From contig CANGSN010000122.1 of NCBI GenBank assembly GCA_947455805.1, positions 1 through 7,978 on the forward strand: a DNA stretch of 7,978 bases, given 5' to 3'. Below, piece by piece: positions 5,766 to 7,978 of this stretch (the stretch's first letter is position 1; each line of letters opens with the position of its first letter). The stretch comes from Planctomycetota bacterium (GTDB taxonomy: Bacteria > Planctomycetota > UBA1135 > UBA2386). The position numbers and the translations under genes were made by a program. The notes under the pieces are model-generated. The model was not told where the DNA came from. It saw only the letters and a program-made list of their open reading frames with translations, and searched no databases.

Positions 5766-6083
5766 GAGCGATGTGTTGGGAAGCGCCGCCATGCGCGTTG
5801 CCTGCCCGGCGAGGGGTAGGAGCGAGATTCCGCAGGGTCGGACGGAACGGTCGCTGCGCAGGCGGAGGCGGAGGCGGGACATGTGGCCGAAAACGCCGTG
5901 AGGCTGCTACGGGATCTGTCGCAAGACGTGAGGTTCTTGCCGACATTTCCACGTCGCGCCGAAACAGCGTTATGGGGCCGGTCTGGCTAGCCTCAGGCAC
6001 AGCGCGTGTAACCTGCCCTCCAAACTCTCCTTGGCAGCTTTTGGGCGCCGCGGACGCTGTCCCGCCCATAGCACCGGGCAGGG
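5766..6083. other. 318-bp intergenic region upstream of the Fis-type regulator
   Basis: No gene is supported here, though the regulator could start further upstream (to 5882). A GGCGGA micro-repeat at 5861-5878 and an interrupted dyad at 5918-5944 are visible. I searched for a sigma-54 -24/-12 pattern on the minus strand and did not find one. The promoter of the regulator is expected here but cannot be placed confidently. Confidence 0.6.
5918..5944. promoter_or_regulatory. Interrupted dyad, possible operator
   Basis: GTCGCAAGA (5918-5926) and TCTTGCCGAC (5935-5944) are inverted copies with one extra C in the right arm, separated by eight bases. The dyad lies 153 bp upstream of the preferred start of the Fis-type regulator, or 36 bp upstream of its farthest candidate start. 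Regulators of this type often bind dyads near their own promoters, but nothing here proves binding. Confidence 0.3.
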
Positions 6084-6947
6084 CTAAGGCTCGTCCTTCG
6101 CCGACAGGGCGATGTGGCCGGAGCCGCTGCGCAGGATCACCTTGGTGGCACCGCTGCCGACGGTGCCGACCAGGACCGCCCCGAACTCCTGGACCCTCTC
6201 CGCGGTCAGGCCGAAGCTGTTGCCGATCTTGCCCTTCTCCACGCGGGCGTCGACCTCGAACTGCGCCGCCGTCGGCAGGTAGCACTGCACGGTGCCCTGG
6301 CCGGTGATCAGGCGGACCTTGCTGCCCGGCTCGCGCACGAACACCTGCATGTCGCCGAGGTTGGTCTGCAGGTCGACGTCGCCGCGATGACCGAAGGCGA
6401 TGACGTTGCCGCTGCCGGTCTTGGCGACGACCCCACCCGCGCAGTTCTCGAACCGCAGGTCGCCGCGTCCGGTGCGCACCTGGCTTGGTGCCTTGCGGTC
6501 ACCCAGGGTGACGTGGCCGCTGCCCGTGATGACGATCTCGAGCGGCAGGTCCGCGGGAAGGTGCACGCCGAGCTCGAGCCCGAGGATGCCGGACGCCCCC
6601 TCGGGCAGTGCCGGGCTGCGCAGCACCAGCAGCTCCGGGCGCTTTGGGTCCTCGACCGTGCGGAACGTCAGCGGCACGGCCTCGAGGCGCGCCAGCATCT
6701 CGGCCGAATCCGCGGCCCGGCGGACACCGCCACCGATATGGATCGAACGATCCGAACTCGCCGCCACGCCGATGGTTCCGTTCTCGACCTCGATCCGGAT
6801 CGCGGTCTTGCCGGGGACCTCGGCCACCTGCTGGGCGAACTCGGCGACCGAGCGATGGCTGCAGCTGCCCAGGAGCGCCAGCAGACCGGCGGCGAGGGCC
6901 ATTCCGGGACGGAGCAGGGCCGAGCGGGGGCGGCACGTTCGGACCAT
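6084..6947 (-). CDS. Putative lipoprotein with DUF4097-like beta-repeat domain
   Basis: This is a 287-aa exported protein of unknown molecular function. The N-terminus MVRTCRPRSALLRPGMALAAGLLALLGSC is a basic n-region, a hydrophobic core and a lipobox LGSC, so Cys29 is the likely lipidation site and the protein would be anchored to a membrane facing outward. After a linker (residues about 35-60), the remainder is a series of short beta-strand repeats with Gly/Ser/Asp turns, such as ITGSGHVTLGD, TGRGDLRFENC, TGSGNVIAFGHRGDVDLQT, NLGDMQVFV, TGQGTVQCYL and a final RSGSGHIALSAKDEP. This is the pattern of the DUF4097 / GIN-type beta-solenoid family. Such proteins often sit beside ECF sigma or two-component genes, and here it diverges from an ECF sigma factor. 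Alternative starts are ATG 6962 and ATG 6977, the latter with AGGGG just upstream. The stop is TAG. Confidence 0.85.
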   Translation of the reverse strand: MVRTCRPRSALLRPGMALAAGLLALLGSCSHRSVAEFAQQVAEVPGKTAIRIEVENGTIGVAASSDRSIHIGGGVRRAADSAEMLARLEAVPLTFRTVEDPKRPELLVLRSPALPEGASGILGLELGVHLPADLPLEIVITGSGHVTLGDRKAPSQVRTGRGDLRFENCAGGVVAKTGSGNVIAFGHRGDVDLQTNLGDMQVFVREPGSKVRLITGQGTVQCYLPTAAQFEVDARVEKGKIGNSFGLTAERVQEFGAVLVGTVGSGATKVILRSGSGHIALSAKDEP

Positions 6948-7090
6948 GGCATCGGCGGTCATGCTCGGAGCAGACATTGCCCCTGGCAACCGTCGCCGTC
7001 CAGCCGGAGTTTCCTCGCACCTGATCCGTTTGCCGCCCCGCTCTGCCCCATGCGGAGCGGTACCAGGCGCCGATACCCTCCCGACCGCAG

Positions 7091-7651
7091 ATGGCACAGC
7101 CGAGCCAGGACTTCCAACCCGACCCGGTGACGATGGTGGCCTACCATCGCGCCCTGGCCGAGCACGCCGACAGCCTCAAGGCCTACGCCACCCGTCTGCT
7201 CGGCGACTCGATCGCCGCCGAGGACGTGGCGCAGGACTCCTTCCTGGCTCTCTACCGCCACCTCAACCAGGTGCCGACCGCGGCCTTCCGGCCCTGGCTG
7301 TTCCGCGTCGCGCGCAACCTGTGCCTGGACCAGCTGCGGCGCCGCAAGTTCAAGCTGAGCCTGTTCCGCGACCTGCAGAAGGACGAGGACCAACCGTTCA
7401 CGCCGTCGGACCTGCGCAGCGTGCGCCCCGACGAGGTGATCGAGTCGCAGGAGGCGAACGCCGCGATCGAGAAGGCGATCGGCGAACTGCCGCTGAAGTT
7501 CCGGGAGGCCTTCCTCCTGTGCGAAGTCGAAGGGCTCAGCTACGAGGACGCTGCCGCCGTGATGGGCTGTCCGGTCAAGACCGTCTCGACCCGCCTGTTC
7601 CGCGCCCGCCAGCGCTTCAAGTCCCTCGTCAGCCGTCTGATCAAGGTCTGA
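7091..7651 (+). CDS. ECF-family RNA polymerase sigma factor
   Basis: This 186-aa alternative sigma factor directs RNA polymerase to stress or surface-signal promoters. Region 2 (about 22-88) includes the core-binding and -10 recognition part: AYATRLLGDSIAAEDVAQDSF, LALYRHL and FRPWLFRVARNLCLDQLRRRK. An acidic linker follows (about 90-122). Region 4 (about 123-178) is the -35 recognition helix-turn-helix: IGELPLKFREAFLLCEVEGLSYEDAAAVMG, then PVKTVSTRLFRARQRF. No region 1.1 or 3 is present, as is normal for ECF factors, and there is no C-terminal extension. The ATG at 7091 gives the full region 2; an in-frame ATG at 7133 would also keep it. No strong Shine-Dalgarno precedes either. The anti-sigma gene follows after six bases. 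I cannot assign it to a numbered ECF group from sequence reading alone. Confidence 0.96.
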   Translation: MAQPSQDFQPDPVTMVAYHRALAEHADSLKAYATRLLGDSIAAEDVAQDSFLALYRHLNQVPTAAFRPWLFRVARNLCLDQLRRRKFKLSLFRDLQKDEDQPFTPSDLRSVRPDEVIESQEANAAIEKAIGELPLKFREAFLLCEVEGLSYEDAAAVMGCPVKTVSTRLFRARQRFKSLVSRLIKV

Positions 7652-7657
7652 GCATCG

Positions 7658-7978
7658 ATGAACTGCACCACGTGCCGGTACGAGTTGTCGCAGTGCCTGG
7701 ACGGCCGCCTGCCGTCCGGTCGCCGCACGGTCGTCATGCAGCACGCCGAGACCTGCGCGGCGTGCGGCCAGTTCTGGGCCGAACTGCAGGCCGCGCAACG
7801 GCTGACGCTGCAGCTGCAGCAGCCGCGCGTCAGCCCCGGCTTCCGCGAGGAGCTGTGGGAACGCATCCGCGCCGGGGAAGGCACGCCCGAGGCGGTGTTC
7901 CGCGAGCAGGTGCCGACGCTGACCAAGCTGCGCTACGCCCTGACCGGCGCGGCGGCAGCCGCTGGCGTGCTGCTGGCC
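7658..7978 (+). CDS. Zinc-binding (ZAS) anti-sigma factor, partial
   Basis: This gene was read by direct translation, because its frame runs off the window end (107 residues seen). The N-terminal domain has the HX3CX2C signature of ZAS anti-sigma factors, HAETCAAC at residues 29-36, with further cysteines at 3, 6 and 13 that could complete the zinc site. A helical stretch (residues about 40-70, FWAELQAAQRLTLQLQQ) fits the region that wraps the sigma factor. From about residue 91 an Ala/Leu-rich hydrophobic segment (YALTGAAAAAGVLLA) starts, probably a transmembrane helix, and a periplasmic part may follow beyond the edge. The gene starts six bases after the sigma stop and in the same direction, the standard sigma/anti-sigma arrangement. 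It probably sequesters the adjacent sigma factor at the membrane until a redox or envelope signal releases it. Confidence 0.9.
   Translation, partial: MNCTTCRYELSQCLDGRLPSGRRTVVMQHAETCAACGQFWAELQAAQRLTLQLQQPRVSPGFREELWERIRAGEGTPEAVFREQVPTLTKLRYALTGAAAAAGVLLA

Noticed and set aside
5858..5878. GGCGGA micro-repeat encoding Arg-Leu repeats
   Set aside because: It has only about three short copies, common in GC-rich DNA. It lies in the doubtful upstream extension of the Fis-type gene and is probably not translated.
5766..6083. Sigma-54 promoter for the Fis-type gene
   Set aside because: No TGGCAC-N5-TTGC-like element with the fixed GG and GC positions was found on the minus strand.

Overview
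This is a GC-rich bacterial chromosome segment with dense, mostly minus-strand housekeeping genes and short, weak ribosome binding sites. The style (high GC, scarce Shine-Dalgarno sequences, a Fis-type regulator, an ECF sigma factor with a zinc-binding anti-sigma factor) would suit a Planctomycetota-like or similar environmental lineage. That assignment is a guess; nothing in the window proves the phylum. I see no mobile element, CRISPR array, rRNA or tRNA.

Left part, 1-4533, all read on the minus strand and probably co-transcribed from right to left: prfB (release factor 2, with a textbook +1 programmed frameshift at CTT-TGA-C), purH (overlapping prfB by ATGA), a 163-bp gap filled by a 13-bp tandem repeat, an unknown 120-aa gene, a yggS-type PLP homeostasis gene (overlapping it by GTGA), and nth (endonuclease III, cut by the window edge). 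Translation termination, purine synthesis, B6 homeostasis and base-excision repair are unrelated jobs, so this is a housekeeping cluster and not a pathway operon.

Middle part, 4534-6083: a 404-bp stretch without a gene, holding a long perfect inverted repeat and a terminator-like hairpin that faces the plus strand although no plus-strand gene precedes it. It is followed by a small unknown minus-strand gene (84 aa) and by a 137-aa regulator. The regulator joins half of a receiver-like fold, with Glu where the phosphorylated Asp normally sits, to a Fis-type DNA-binding helix-turn-helix.

Right part, 6084-7978: a minus-strand lipoprotein with a DUF4097-like beta-repeat domain diverges from a plus-strand pair: an ECF sigma factor and, six bases later, a ZAS-type (HX3CX2C) anti-sigma factor that begins a membrane segment at the window edge. 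Together these look like an envelope-stress or surface-signalling module.

I found no clear novel multi-gene system. The items most worth checking are the 13-bp repeat after purH, the orphan plus-strand terminator with its inverted repeat, and the atypical receiver/Fis protein.
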